A stretch of DNA of 64,000 nt from Elusimicrobiota bacterium (lineage in GTDB: Bacteria; Elusimicrobiota; Elusimicrobia; UBA1565; UBA9628): the NCBI GenBank assembly GCA_016218545.1, contig JACRDQ010000036.1, positions 62,001 to 126,000 of the forward strand. The letters run 5' to 3'. The notes beneath the pieces were generated by a model. It made no database searches, was not told the DNA's origin, and was given only the letters and a program-made list of their open reading frames with translations. Both the position numbers and the translations under genes were made by a program. This document shows, one piece after another, positions 44,723-54,224 of this stretch (position 1 is its first letter; each line of letters starts with the position of its first letter).

Positions 44723-44939
44723 GGGTGCCAGGTTCCACTGAAGCGTCCTCTCTGCGGCCGAACCTGGCACCCCCGTGTGTTTCCAAGTCGCTCCGCGCCT
44801 TGGAAACACACGGCCGGTCCGGAGCGGACCCAGGCAGAGAACGAGGGCCCTACGCCGGACCGGCCGCCCACCGATAAGACGCGCCCGGGACCCCGGAGCA
44901 GGAACGATGATGTCAGATGACTAACAGGTTCCCGGGCGC
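44723..44939. repeat. Run of four strong hairpins in 217 bases
   Basis: Four perfect inverted repeats follow each other: 13 bp (44723-44735/44760-44772), 14 bp (44774-44787/44799-44812), 11 bp (44812-44822/44855-44865) and 10 bp (44881-44890/44930-44939). The second and third share base 44812. The last is followed by TTTA on the plus strand and could act as terminator for the GpmI operon. The set might be an RNA or nested palindromic repeats. Confidence 0.75.
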
Positions 44940-44947
44940 TTTACGAA

Positions 44948-45676
44948 CTAACGTCCCGTGACCGCCGACCTCTCCGTCTTCCGCCTCGCCTGCATCGTGT
45001 ATTCCGCAAGCCCCTGCGCCAAGGATCGGGCGAGACGATCCTGATACCCCGGGTCCTTGAGCAATTCCGCCTCCGCGGGATTGCTGAGGTACCCCAGCTC
45101 CACCAGGACGGCCGGGAGCCTTGGGTTCTTGAGCACGTAGTACGTGGAACGACGGACGGGCTCGACCTCCAGCCCCTCTTGGCGCAGGCTGCGCACGAGC
45201 GCATTGGCCAGTCTAATGCTGGCCAAGACCGCCTGACGCGGAGGAGCGGCTAGAGGAGTGAGCTTCCGTACTTTGCGTGCCTTGCGTGCCCAACGGTCGC
45301 TGCTCTTTCCGTAGACGTAGATCGTGATGCCGCGCGGCTTCTTGGACCGGACGTGGTTGATGTGGAGGGAGAGGAACTCGCCTCCGTCCACGGCCACGGA
45401 CCTGGCCACGCGCTCATCCAAGGGGATGTATTCATCCGAGTCGCGAAGAAGGGCACCCTGCCCCGTCCCGGTCTCGGCGAGCACGGCAGCCAGCCGCTTG
45501 GCCACGGCAAGGGCCAGGTCCTTCTCATAGACCCCGGCGGCCACCGCTCCCAGGTCCTCTCCTCCGTGCCCTGCGTCGATGACCGTAGGCGCCCCCATGG
45601 GAGCGGAGGGGACCTGCGAGGCGGCCTGGGCCGGCATGAGGAAGCCCAGGGCGAAAAGGGCCAGACTCTTGTGCAG
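44948..45676 (-). CDS. N-acetylmuramoyl-L-alanine amidase (AmiC type), probable CTG start
   Basis: Amidase_3 domain: TVIDAGHGGEDLGAVAAGVY (zinc His), the zinc Glu of YEKDLAL, FLSLHINHVRSKKP (zinc His) and the catalytic Glu in AVLVELGYLSNPAEA. It cleaves the amide between peptide and glycan in peptidoglycan. The only ATG (45637) falls inside the signal peptide. Starting at CTG 45676, five bases after GGAGG (45682-45686), gives a complete signal peptide ending in MPAQA, so the non-standard start is likely. No other usual start codon lies between. Confidence 0.85.
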   Translation of the reverse strand: MHKSLALFALGFLMPAQAASQVPSAPMGAPTVIDAGHGGEDLGAVAAGVYEKDLALAVAKRLAAVLAETGTGQGALLRDSDEYIPLDERVARSVAVDGGEFLSLHINHVRSKKPRGITIYVYGKSSDRWARKARKVRKLTPLAAPPRQAVLASIRLANALVRSLRQEGLEVEPVRRSTYYVLKNPRLPAVLVELGYLSNPAEAELLKDPGYQDRLARSLAQGLAEYTMQARRKTERSAVTGR

Positions 45677-45718
45677 GAACTCCTCCGGAAAAACGGAGCG
45701 GTCCTCGGCGGGACTATG

Positions 45719-45747
45719 GTTCTAACAGGACTTCAGAACTTTGTCAA
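45719..45747 (-). promoter_or_regulatory. Promoter of the amidase gene
   Basis: On the minus strand TTGACA (45747-45742) and TAGAAC (45724-45719) are 17 bases apart, giving a start near 45712 and a leader of about 36 bases that contains GGAGGA. It overlaps the end of the upstream GT39-like gene. Confidence 0.7.
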
Positions 45748-47735
45748 GGCCCAGGCTTGGCCCTGGGACCCTTATCTCGTCGGGGACGCTCCGCAGGCGC
45801 GGGAGTCCTGACGAAGCGGAGGACCTCGATGGGCTGCTTGAACGCAGGTCCGTGGGAGACCACGCCCACGCGCTCGAGCGGAACGTCCGAGAACCCGGCC
45901 AGGCGGCCGTCCCGGACGAACATCCTGCGGAAATCCTCGTCAGCCACCAGGTAGTCCGGCTCCCACCGGGCGACCAGGCGCCGCACGTCGCGGTCCCCGG
46001 TGAGCCACCTGCTGTAGGCCAAGGCGTTCCAATCCCTGTAGGGCCGGTCCCACAGGGCGAGCCAGAGCCGCTGAGGCCCGAGGGTCTTGGCTCCTGCCGG
46101 GACCAGGGCGCGGAGCTCGGCCTGCACCGGGCCGAACCTGGGGCCGCCGCGCCAACGCCGCACGAGCTCGGTCCCCTGGCACAGGGCCAGCACAACCAGG
46201 CTGGCCGCCAAGGCAAGGCCGGGCAAGGGCTGCTGGGCCGAGCTCGGCCGCAGAGCCTTGAGCCCCAGGCCTGCCAGAGGAAGGCAGAGGAGGAGCCAGA
46301 CCAAGGGAGAGCTGAACACGGAGAGGCCCAGAGCTGCGGTCCGGCTGAGGACGCCGGGCACGTACACGCGCAAGCACAGCATGGGCAGGAGCGCCAGCAG
46401 GACGCCCAGCCACGCGAGCCACCTCTTCTTCGCGTCCGAGGAAGGATGCCCGAGCACGATCATGGCAGGCCCGAGCAGGAACGGGCCGGCCAGGGCCAGG
46501 ACCGCGGCAGCGGCAGCCCCCAGGCTGGCATCCACAGGAGCGAAGCGCTCCCCCTCCCCCAGCCAGGAACGCCTCAGGAAATCCAGGAGCATGAGGCAGA
46601 GGAAAGGCTCGAAGACCGAGAGGTACTGCGGGTTCTTGTTCGCGAAGAACCCGGCGTGGAACACGGCCATGGCCCCGATCCACGCCAGGAGCAGCCTGAA
46701 GCCCTGGTCCTTCACGACCCGCCAGCCCGTGAGCCACACCCCGAGCGCCAAGGACCACTCCAGGGTCAGGGACCACGATGCCAGCCAGGTCATGGGCTCA
46801 TGCCCCATGGAAGGAGGAGCGATCCAGCGCGTGAGCTCGCCGGCCAGCATGCCGAGCACGCTCCAGTCCCAGGTCCGGTACGGGGGCATGTACCCGAAGA
46901 AGCCCTGGAACAGGACCCAGCCGGGCAGGAACCGGTCCGGACGCACGGTCCACAGCAGAGCGGTCCCTGCCAGGACCCCGCCCAGGATGAGATGGAGGAG
47001 TCTGCGAGGCGCGGTCAAGGCGCACGCTGCCGCGGCAGCCAAGGCCATGCCGGCGCCGTTGGTGTGCACGCCCACGCTCGCTACGGCCAGCAGGCCTGCC
47101 AGCGCCGTCCAAGCCGCCCCAGGCATGCGCAGGCCCCACTTGGCCCCTCGGCCCGGACCAGGGCCGGCGAGCACCAGGCAGGAGAAGGCCGCCATGCCGA
47201 GGAGCCCCAGCATGGCCTCAGGCCTCAGGTCATGACTGCTGGCAGTGAAGATCGGGCTCGTGCCGAGCAGGCACAGGACTCCCAGGGCCATCCACCAGGA
47301 CCTGGCGCTCCGCCAGGCCAACCAGCAGCCTAGGAGCACGGTCAGTCCCGAGCAGGCCAAGGACAGGAGCCTGCCTGTCTCCAGGCTCACGCCTCCGAGC
47401 CGGAAAGCCAAGGCCAGGCTCGCGTTGTAGAAGGGCCTGAGCACGTTCGGGAAAGCGTGGGCCAGGGCCGGGAAATCCCGCGGAAAGACGTCATCGAAGA
47501 GTGAGTAGACGTTCTCACCGGTGGTGAGCAGGGTATGGGAATGGTTCGCCTCCATGGCCTCGTCCGCATTGGGCGGCGGATAGGTGGTGAGGCTCCAGGA
47601 GTGGAAGAGGACGAGGATGAGCGCGGCCGCGGCCAGGAGCGCGAGCCCGGCGCTTCTGCGTCGGAAGGGAAGTCCCGTCACCTCCTCTATGTAGCATTTT
47701 TCTCCCCTTCGGGCCCTGCTTGACACCCCTTCCAT
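45744..47735 (-). CDS. GT39-like integral membrane glycosyltransferase
   Basis: A 663-residue protein with about 11-13 membrane helices. The first outer loop has NADEAMEANHSHTLL, with the Asp-Glu pair of GT-C enzymes, and later SSHDLRPEAMLGLLGM, the usual second-loop motif. A soluble C-terminal domain of about 130 residues follows (VPAGAKTLGPQRLWLALWDR). The lipid-linked donor and acceptor are unknown. The start is uncertain: ATG 47735 has only AAGG nearby, and the first 20 residues look unlike a membrane start. Confidence 0.75.
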   Translation of the reverse strand: MEGVSSRARRGEKCYIEEVTGLPFRRRSAGLALLAAAALILVLFHSWSLTTYPPPNADEAMEANHSHTLLTTGENVYSLFDDVFPRDFPALAHAFPNVLRPFYNASLALAFRLGGVSLETGRLLSLACSGLTVLLGCWLAWRSARSWWMALGVLCLLGTSPIFTASSHDLRPEAMLGLLGMAAFSCLVLAGPGPGRGAKWGLRMPGAAWTALAGLLAVASVGVHTNGAGMALAAAAACALTAPRRLLHLILGGVLAGTALLWTVRPDRFLPGWVLFQGFFGYMPPYRTWDWSVLGMLAGELTRWIAPPSMGHEPMTWLASWSLTLEWSLALGVWLTGWRVVKDQGFRLLLAWIGAMAVFHAGFFANKNPQYLSVFEPFLCLMLLDFLRRSWLGEGERFAPVDASLGAAAAAVLALAGPFLLGPAMIVLGHPSSDAKKRWLAWLGVLLALLPMLCLRVYVPGVLSRTAALGLSVFSSPLVWLLLCLPLAGLGLKALRPSSAQQPLPGLALAASLVVLALCQGTELVRRWRGGPRFGPVQAELRALVPAGAKTLGPQRLWLALWDRPYRDWNALAYSRWLTGDRDVRRLVARWEPDYLVADEDFRRMFVRDGRLAGFSDVPLERVGVVSHGPAFKQPIEVLRFVRTPAPAERPRRDKGPRAKPGP

Positions 47736-47782
47736 GAACCTTGCAGTATCTCCATGAAAGCCCTGCCGCTCCCGGAGACCCC

Positions 47783-50700
47783 ATGTCCAGAAACCGCGCG
47801 ACGCTCGTGCTGAGCAGCTTCCTGCTGGCCGCCTCTTTGGCCTCGGACATCCATGCCGCAGGAGGCCTTCCAGCCGCTGACGCGCTCTTCGACAAAGGCA
47901 GCTATGCCGAGGCCCTCAAAGGCTATGAAGCGCTTCTGACCGACTCCTCCAAGGAGACCCGGCTCAAGGCCTTCTACCGCTCCGTGGAGTCCCAAGCCCT
48001 GCTTTTGCGCTACGCCGAGGCGGCGCAGCGCGCGTCTTCCGCGGACTTGCCCGGCGGCAAGCTCTGGAAAGCGCGCATGCTCATCCTCCGGGCCGAGGTC
48101 GCAAGGGAGTACCTCAAGCAGTACGGGTTCGCGGCTCCGCGGGACCCCGAGGAAGGCTCCTCGGACCCGGCCAAGGCTACGCCCGAGGAATGGCACGCCA
48201 AGGTCCGGCAAGCCTACCAGGGGCTCTGGGACCTCAGGCGCAGCCTCGCCAAAGCCCCGCTCTCCGAGGAAGGCTACTTCGTATCCCTCAAGGACGCCGA
48301 GCTTGAAGCCGCGCCCACTCTGTGGGATTTCGTGGTCCTCCGCATGTCCGGCTACCTCCTCAACGAAGCCCCTTCCGTCAAAGCGCTCCCGCAGGCCCGA
48401 AGTTTCCTGAGCCAGGACTATGAGGCCGAGTTCTCCCTCGACGCCTCCCCTGCGGAGGCTGCGGCAAGCCTCTTTGAAGAAACCTCCCGCATGCGAGGCA
48501 AGGACCGGAAGCCCGCCGCCGGCCTCTGGAAGATCCGCAGGCTCCTCATCCCCTTCGATTTCCCGGGCAAGGTCAGCCGCAGCGAAGAGCCCGGAGCCTC
48601 CCCCGCCGCGGCAGCGGACCTGCTCCTGGCCTGGAGGCGCGGCCTCCCCGGGCCTGCCTCGGCCCAAGCCTCGCTGGAAGCGGCCGAGCTCCTGAAGCGC
48701 TCAGGCCAGCCCCACCGTGCCGTGGAGCTGTGCCGGGAGTTGGAGGAGACCGGGACGGGCCTCAGGGCCAAGGCCGCGGCCAAGCTCAGGGCGGAGCTCG
48801 AGCTCCCTTCGCTGAGGCTCACCGCGACGCCCGGTCCTCCCCCGGCTCAAGGCAGCCTCTCCGTCGAGTCCAGGAACCTGGACCGCGTATTCCTGAGGCT
48901 CTACCGGACCACGCCCGCGGGACTGAGGTCCATGGGGACGCGCTGGGACCAGGCTTGGTCTGCGCTGCGCAGCCCGAGCGAGGAGACCGTCGCAAGCTTC
49001 CTCTCCCGTTCCCCGGACCACGCGTGGAGCGTGCCCGTGGCCTCCACCTCGCCCTTCATCCTCACGACCACGACCGCTGACCCGCCGAGCCTGGGTTCCG
49101 GCCTCTATCTCGCCTTGGCAGGCTCGGACGCCGCGTTCAAGCCGAAGTCAACCATGCTCTCGGCGGCGATCCTCAATGTCACGGAGCTCCTCCTGGTCGT
49201 GACCGAGGGTCCCCAAGGCCCTGAGCGGAGCTTCATCCCGGATCCGGCCAAGGCCTCCGCCGCGGTCACGACAGCGGGTTTCCACCTCTACGCCTTCGAC
49301 GGCCGCACAGGCGAGCCCAGGCCCAGCCGCGTCTCAGGCTTCAGGCAGACCGGATGGAGCGGCTGGAAAGCGGAGGACCTGCGCCTCGACGACTCAGGCA
49401 GGGGACATGCCCTGGTCAGCCTCGGGCTCTCCGACCACCAGTCCGACCACTATTCCTTCGACCCGCTGGCCGAGCATCGCGGCTCATACGCGTTCCTCTC
49501 CGACCCGGCGAGCCTCCACCATGCCAGCCCCGCTCCGTTCCTCGTCGAGCTCGAGACCGACCGGCCGATCTACAGGCCGGGACAGGAGGTCAGGGTCAAG
49601 GCCACGGTGCTCACGCGCCTTCCCCGCGGTTGGAAGGTCTATGGCGGCGGGTCCAAGCTCTCCCTCAAGGCCTCGGATGCCAATGGCCAGACGTTCATCG
49701 AGAAGACCCTGGCCCTGAACTCCATGGGCTCAGCCTCGGCCTCCTTCACCATCCCGGCCTCCAGGCTTCTCGGCAGCTACCACCTGACCGCTTCCATCAC
49801 CGAACACGGGCGGCTCAGGCAGGGGTGGCGGAACTTCTCGGTCGAGGAGTACAAGCGCCCCGAGTTCGAGGTGCTCGTGCACGAGGCATCGGGCCCTTGG
49901 AAGTACGGCCAGGAGGCGGCCGTGACCGGAGAGGCGAAGTACTACTTCGGAGCTCCGGTCCAGGATGCCCCGGCCGGCTACAAGGTCTATCGCGAGCCCT
50001 TCCTGCCGTGGTGGTGCTGGTGGCGGCGCCGGCCCGGCTCGCGCGAACGGACCCTCGCGGCCTCAGGCACGGCCAGGACCGGCCCTGACGGCAGGTACTC
50101 CTTCAAGTTCACGCCTCTTCCCGCGGAGGACTCCGGTCCGGACCCCATGCCGTCGCGCTTCACGGTCGAGGTGGACAGCCGAGACCAGGGAGGCAGGACC
50201 ATCTCCACCCAGCGCTCGTTCAAGGCCGGAGCCAAGTCCTTGCTCATCTCCATGACCCCTTCCGCGGGCTTCTTCTCCTCCAGGGCAAGAAGCTCGGTCG
50301 AAGTGGCGCTCCTCACCCTCGACGAGACCAGGGTCAGCGGCGAGGTCTCCTTCGCCTTGCACCGGCTCGAAGCAGGCCCGAAGCAGGCTGAGGAGACCCA
50401 TGCCTGGTCCGGGAGGCTTCAGGATGAGCCTTCGCTCGAGGAAGCGTTCAAGGACGCGGCGGACGGCCCGGAACTGCGGCGCGGCAGGCTCGGCGTTTCA
50501 GCCGGAAAGTCCGCTGTCATAGGGCTTGGGACCCTGGGAGAAGGAGTCTACCGCCTCAAGGTCCGGGCCCAGGACCCCTGGGGCGGCCAGGTCGAGCAAT
50601 CCATCATGCTCGCGTCTGCCGGCGCGTCCAAGAGGCCCCTGGTCAACCTGCCTGCCGTGGCCATCCCTGAGCGCCGGTCCTACCTGCCTGGCGAGAAGGC

Positions 50701-53671
50701 CCGAGTCCTGCTGGGTGCCACCGAGCTCAAGGGGACCATCTATGTGGAAGTCTGGGGAGGGCCTTTCCTCCTTGAGTCCCGCGTCCTAGCCAAAGGCGGG
50801 GTCCGCGTCATCGAGGTGCCGGTCACAACCGACCACCAGGGCGGCTTCTCAGTGCGCTGGTTCTCAGGCCAGGACTTCAAGGTCCGCGGCGGCCAGGCCG
50901 GCATCGAGGTGCCGCGCAAGGACAGGGACCTGACCGTCAAGCTCGACTCCAGCCAGACCTTGAAGCCGGGGCAGAAGGTCTCCTGGCGCATCCGTGTCTC
51001 GGACAGGGCGGGAAAGCCCGTCTCAGGAGAGGCCCTGGCCCGGGTCTTTGACCGCTCCCTCGAGTACTATGCCGCCGCTGAGAAGTCCTGGCTGCTCAGG
51101 CTCTATCCTGCCAGGCCCTCCCCCTCCCAGGGGAGCCACTCCCTCTTCGAGCCCACGGTCAACTCCATCGCGGCGACCGACGGCTGGATCAAGAAGCTCC
51201 TGGACCTCTTCAACGAGTCGGTGCAAGCACCCAAGCTCCCGGAGCTCAGGCTCAACTCAAGCCGGGTCCACGGCAGGCGCATGTTCGGCCAAGCCAAGGG
51301 CATGGCCATGGCAGCTGACGAGGCCGGCAGCCCCAAGCCCGAAGCCGCGCGAGGAGGAGGCCCTGCTCAAGCGCAGGCCGTGCCGGTGCGCTCCGACTTC
51401 TCGGAGACCGCGCTCTTCGAGCCGCACCTGAAGATCGCGGCCGGCTCAGGCCTCATGTCCTTCAAGGCTCCCGAACGCCTGACGAGCTGGAAGGTCCTGG
51501 CAGCGGTGCTCACCAAGGACGCCAAGGTCGGGGTGGTCGAGACCGAGGCCGCGACCATGAAGGACCTCATGGTCCGCTTGGAGGTCCCCAGATTCCTCAG
51601 GGAAGGCGATTCCGCGGAGATCAAGGCCCTCGTCCATAACGAGACCGACCGCGGATCGGACGGGAGCATCCGTCTCACCGTGAAAGAGAACGGCCTCCAA
51701 GCCCATGAGAAGCTCGGGCTCGACTCCGACTCTCTCATCCTCTCCGCCGGCTTCAAGCCCCGCGGCGTCACGCCCGTGTCGTGGCATGTCACAGCGCCCA
51801 AGGCCCTGGCCTCCTTCAAGATCGAAGCGGCCGCGCTCAGCGGCCAGTCGGCGGATGCCGAGGAAAAAGAACTGCCCATCCTGCCCTCCCGCCAGAGGCT
51901 CGTGGAGACCGCGTTCGCAAGCCTCGACGGCACGGCCAAAGCCGGGCTCGAGCTCCAGGCCTTCAAGGAGGCTGACCCGACCCGCGAGGTCGAGTCCCTG
52001 ACCCTCCAGCTCGACCCCCAACTGGCGCTCACGGTCCTCAACAGCCTGCCCTTCCTCGTGAGCTACCCCTTCGAGTGCGTAGAGCAGACCTTGAACCGCT
52101 TCGTGCCCCTCGGCATCGTGGACTCCTTCTACAAGAAGCACCCGGGCCTGGCTGAAGCGGTCACGAAACTGCCCAAGAGAGACACCCTCGCCCCTGCCTG
52201 GGACCGCACGGACCCCAGGCGTTTGACCGAGCTCATGGAGAGCCCGTGGCAGGAGGTCTCCCTGGGCCGCAGAACCGCGTTCCCCCTGGTGGACCTCTTC
52301 GACAGCAAGACCGTGGCCAAGGACCTGGCTGAATCAGGAGAGAAGCTCCTCAAGGCGCAGAACCCTGACGGCTCTTTCCCGTGGTTCCCCGGAGGCAGGC
52401 CAGACCCCTATGTCACGCTCCTCGTGCTCTCAGGCTGGGCAGAGGCCCAGCGCTACGGAGTGGCCATCCCCAAGCACGCAGCCTCCCGAGCCTTGTCCTA
52501 CATCCAAAGCGAGATCCCGAGGAAGCTCAAGTCCAGCCTCAAGCCTGACGAGGCCCTGGTCTCCGCCGTGCTCTATGCGGCCTATGTCATGACTTCCTTC
52601 GACCAGGACTCCACCGGGGGGGACGACCTTTGGAAGCTGGCCCGGGCCTGGGCTGATCACGCCGACCTGCACCGCGATGCCATGACCCCCATGGGCAAGG
52701 CCTATGCCGCGCACGTCTACTGGCGGCTGGGCGAGCACGCCAAAGGAGAGCGGTACCTCGACCAAGCCATGGATGGCAGCCGCTCGGACCCGGTCGCAGG
52801 CGTGTATTGGACGCCTGAGAAGCTCTCCTGGCTCTGGTACAACGACTCGGTCGAGAAGCACGCGTTCCTGCTCAGGACGCTCATGCTCGTGCGGCCCAAG
52901 GACCCCAGGGTGCCTGGCATGGTCCAGTGGCTCCTCTTCAACCGCAAGGGCAATGAATGGAAGTCCACCAAAGCCTCGGCCGCCGCCATCTACTCCCTCC
53001 TCGACGTGCTCAAGAACAGGGGCGCGCTCGACCAGGGGGATTCCTACTCCGTGCTCTGGGGCCCGGACACCCGGACCGCGGCCGTCGGGCCCATGGATTG
53101 GCTCGCCGACCCTCTGCGGTGGACCAAGCAAGGCAAGGCGGTGGAAGCAGGGCACGAGAAGGCCTCCATCACCAAGACAGGGCCGGGCCTGGGGTTCGCG
53201 TCCTTGACCGGCATCTACACCACGGATTCCCAGGTCAAGGCATCCGGGCCGGGCCTGCTCCAGGTCAGCCGGAGGTTCTTCCTCCGGGTCCAGGAAGGCA
53301 GGGGATTCAAACTCAAGCCCCTCAAGTCAGGAGACACGGTGGCCGTGGGCGACGAGCTCGAGGTCAAGCTCTCGGTCACGAGCCGCAGCCAGTTCGAGTA
53401 CCTGCACCTCAAGGACCCCAAGCCGGCGGGATTGGAAGCCTCGGACCTCCTGAGCGGCTGGAAGTGGGAGGGGCTCCCGCGCTACATGGAGCCTCGGGAC
53501 TCGCTGACCAACTTCTTCCTGACCTGGATCCCGCATGGAGAGTACGAGTTCGGCTACAGGCTCAGGCCCGCGGCCAAGGGCCGCTTCAAGGCGGGGGCTG
53601 CGGTGCTGCAGTCCATGTACGCGCCGGAGATGTCGGCGCGCTCGGAGAGCTTCGAGCTCAACGTGGACTAG
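47783..53671 (+). CDS. Bacterial alpha-2-macroglobulin family protein with thioester
   Basis: The protein is 1962 residues. A signal peptide (about 1-25, RATLVLSSFLLAASLASDIHA) is followed by an N-terminal helical region of about 350 residues, macroglobulin domains with the MG2 hallmark VELETDRPIYRPGQEVRVKA near residue 587, a bait-like stretch, the A2M segment LTSWKVLAAVLTKDAKVGVV and the thioester motif FECVEQTLN near 1431 (CxEQ intact). An alpha/alpha thioester-domain toroid follows. Such proteins trap foreign proteases in the periplasm by covalent capture. No lipobox is seen and no PBP1c gene is adjacent, unlike the common pairing. ATG 47783 is preferred to 47741 because the signal peptide begins there. 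Confidence 0.9.
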   Translation: MSRNRATLVLSSFLLAASLASDIHAAGGLPAADALFDKGSYAEALKGYEALLTDSSKETRLKAFYRSVESQALLLRYAEAAQRASSADLPGGKLWKARMLILRAEVAREYLKQYGFAAPRDPEEGSSDPAKATPEEWHAKVRQAYQGLWDLRRSLAKAPLSEEGYFVSLKDAELEAAPTLWDFVVLRMSGYLLNEAPSVKALPQARSFLSQDYEAEFSLDASPAEAAASLFEETSRMRGKDRKPAAGLWKIRRLLIPFDFPGKVSRSEEPGASPAAAADLLLAWRRGLPGPASAQASLEAAELLKRSGQPHRAVELCRELEETGTGLRAKAAAKLRAELELPSLRLTATPGPPPAQGSLSVESRNLDRVFLRLYRTTPAGLRSMGTRWDQAWSALRSPSEETVASFLSRSPDHAWSVPVASTSPFILTTTTADPPSLGSGLYLALAGSDAAFKPKSTMLSAAILNVTELLLVVTEGPQGPERSFIPDPAKASAAVTTAGFHLYAFDGRTGEPRPSRVSGFRQTGWSGWKAEDLRLDDSGRGHALVSLGLSDHQSDHYSFDPLAEHRGSYAFLSDPASLHHASPAPFLVELETDRPIYRPGQEVRVKATVLTRLPRGWKVYGGGSKLSLKASDANGQTFIEKTLALNSMGSASASFTIPASRLLGSYHLTASITEHGRLRQGWRNFSVEEYKRPEFEVLVHEASGPWKYGQEAAVTGEAKYYFGAPVQDAPAGYKVYREPFLPWWCWWRRRPGSRERTLAASGTARTGPDGRYSFKFTPLPAEDSGPDPMPSRFTVEVDSRDQGGRTISTQRSFKAGAKSLLISMTPSAGFFSSRARSSVEVALLTLDETRVSGEVSFALHRLEAGPKQAEETHAWSGRLQDEPSLEEAFKDAADGPELRRGRLGVSAGKSAVIGLGTLGEGVYRLKVRAQDPWGGQVEQSIMLASAGASKRPLVNLPAVAIPERRSYLPGEKARVLLGATELKGTIYVEVWGGPFLLESRVLAKGGVRVIEVPVTTDHQGGFSVRWFSGQDFKVRGGQAGIEVPRKDRDLTVKLDSSQTLKPGQKVSWRIRVSDRAGKPVSGEALARVFDRSLEYYAAAEKSWLLRLYPARPSPSQGSHSLFEPTVNSIAATDGWIKKLLDLFNESVQAPKLPELRLNSSRVHGRRMFGQAKGMAMAADEAGSPKPEAARGGGPAQAQAVPVRSDFSETALFEPHLKIAAGSGLMSFKAPERLTSWKVLAAVLTKDAKVGVVETEAATMKDLMVRLEVPRFLREGDSAEIKALVHNETDRGSDGSIRLTVKENGLQAHEKLGLDSDSLILSAGFKPRGVTPVSWHVTAPKALASFKIEAAALSGQSADAEEKELPILPSRQRLVETAFASLDGTAKAGLELQAFKEADPTREVESLTLQLDPQLALTVLNSLPFLVSYPFECVEQTLNRFVPLGIVDSFYKKHPGLAEAVTKLPKRDTLAPAWDRTDPRRLTELMESPWQEVSLGRRTAFPLVDLFDSKTVAKDLAESGEKLLKAQNPDGSFPWFPGGRPDPYVTLLVLSGWAEAQRYGVAIPKHAASRALSYIQSEIPRKLKSSLKPDEALVSAVLYAAYVMTSFDQDSTGGDDLWKLARAWADHADLHRDAMTPMGKAYAAHVYWRLGEHAKGERYLDQAMDGSRSDPVAGVYWTPEKLSWLWYNDSVEKHAFLLRTLMLVRPKDPRVPGMVQWLLFNRKGNEWKSTKASAAAIYSLLDVLKNRGALDQGDSYSVLWGPDTRTAAVGPMDWLADPLRWTKQGKAVEAGHEKASITKTGPGLGFASLTGIYTTDSQVKASGPGLLQVSRRFFLRVQEGRGFKLKPLKSGDTVAVGDELEVKLSVTSRSQFEYLHLKDPKPAGLEASDLLSGWKWEGLPRYMEPRDSLTNFFLTWIPHGEYEFGYRLRPAAKGRFKAGAAVLQSMYAPEMSARSESFELNVD

Positions 53672-54135
53672 GCGAGGCTGTCGATCTCTTTGAGCTTGGC
53701 TTGGCGGTCCACGGCCTGCGCGCCTTCCTTGATGACGCGCATCTCGGCTTCGATGGCCTGAAGGAGCCAGCCGCGAGCCGCGAGCAGGACGGGCCTGAGG
53801 AGAACGGACACGTCGTAGACCTCCTCATGGGCGAGCAGGGTCCCGCCCGTGACCGGCCTGACATGGTAGACCGCGGTCATCTTGGTGAGCCGGCCCAGGA
53901 CGAAGGAGCACTCATAGCCGCCGTCCTTGGCGAACCGGACCTTCGGGGAATCCTTCCAGGCGCGGCCCAGGAACATGCCGCTGGCCGAGAGTTCCGCGGT
54001 GTCCGCGTCCTGCCTGATGACCAAGGCCTCGGAGACCTTCTTGTCATAGTCGGGGAGGTGCTTAAGGTCCCGCAGGTAGGCGCTCACCCGTTCCTTGGGA
54101 GCGCTGACGAGCAACTGTGAGGAGATCCGCATCAT
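53668..54135 (-). CDS. SRPBCC (START-like) domain protein
   Basis: 155 residues with the helix-grip pattern ISSQLLVSAPKERVSAYLRD, then FVLGRLTKMTAVYHVRPVTG and HEEVYDVSVLLRPVLLAARG. The fold binds hydrophobic ligands; the ligand is not known. A TAGAAT box lies 12 bases before ATG 54135, and no ribosome site is seen. Its stop overlaps the alpha-2-macroglobulin stop by four bases (convergent). Confidence 0.75.
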   Translation of the reverse strand: MMRISSQLLVSAPKERVSAYLRDLKHLPDYDKKVSEALVIRQDADTAELSASGMFLGRAWKDSPKVRFAKDGGYECSFVLGRLTKMTAVYHVRPVTGGTLLAHEEVYDVSVLLRPVLLAARGWLLQAIEAEMRVIKEGAQAVDRQAKLKEIDSLA

Positions 54136-54189
54136 AGGTGGGATATTCTATTAAATCCCGGTCCTTTCCCCAAGCCCTGGACACGGCTC

Positions 54190-54218
54190 TTGACGAAACA
54201 AGCCCTTGGCGGTATGCT
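54190..54218 (+). promoter_or_regulatory. Promoter of the DMT transporter gene
   Basis: TTGACG (54190-54195) and TATGCT (54213-54218) are 17 bases apart. ATG 54225 lies six bases after the -10, so the message is probably leaderless. This also rejects the longer frame from 54138. Confidence 0.75.
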
Positions 54219-54224
54219 CTACTC

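Noticed and set aside
44723..44939. CRISPR array
   Set aside because: The four hairpins differ in sequence and are not direct repeats with spacers; no cas gene is near.
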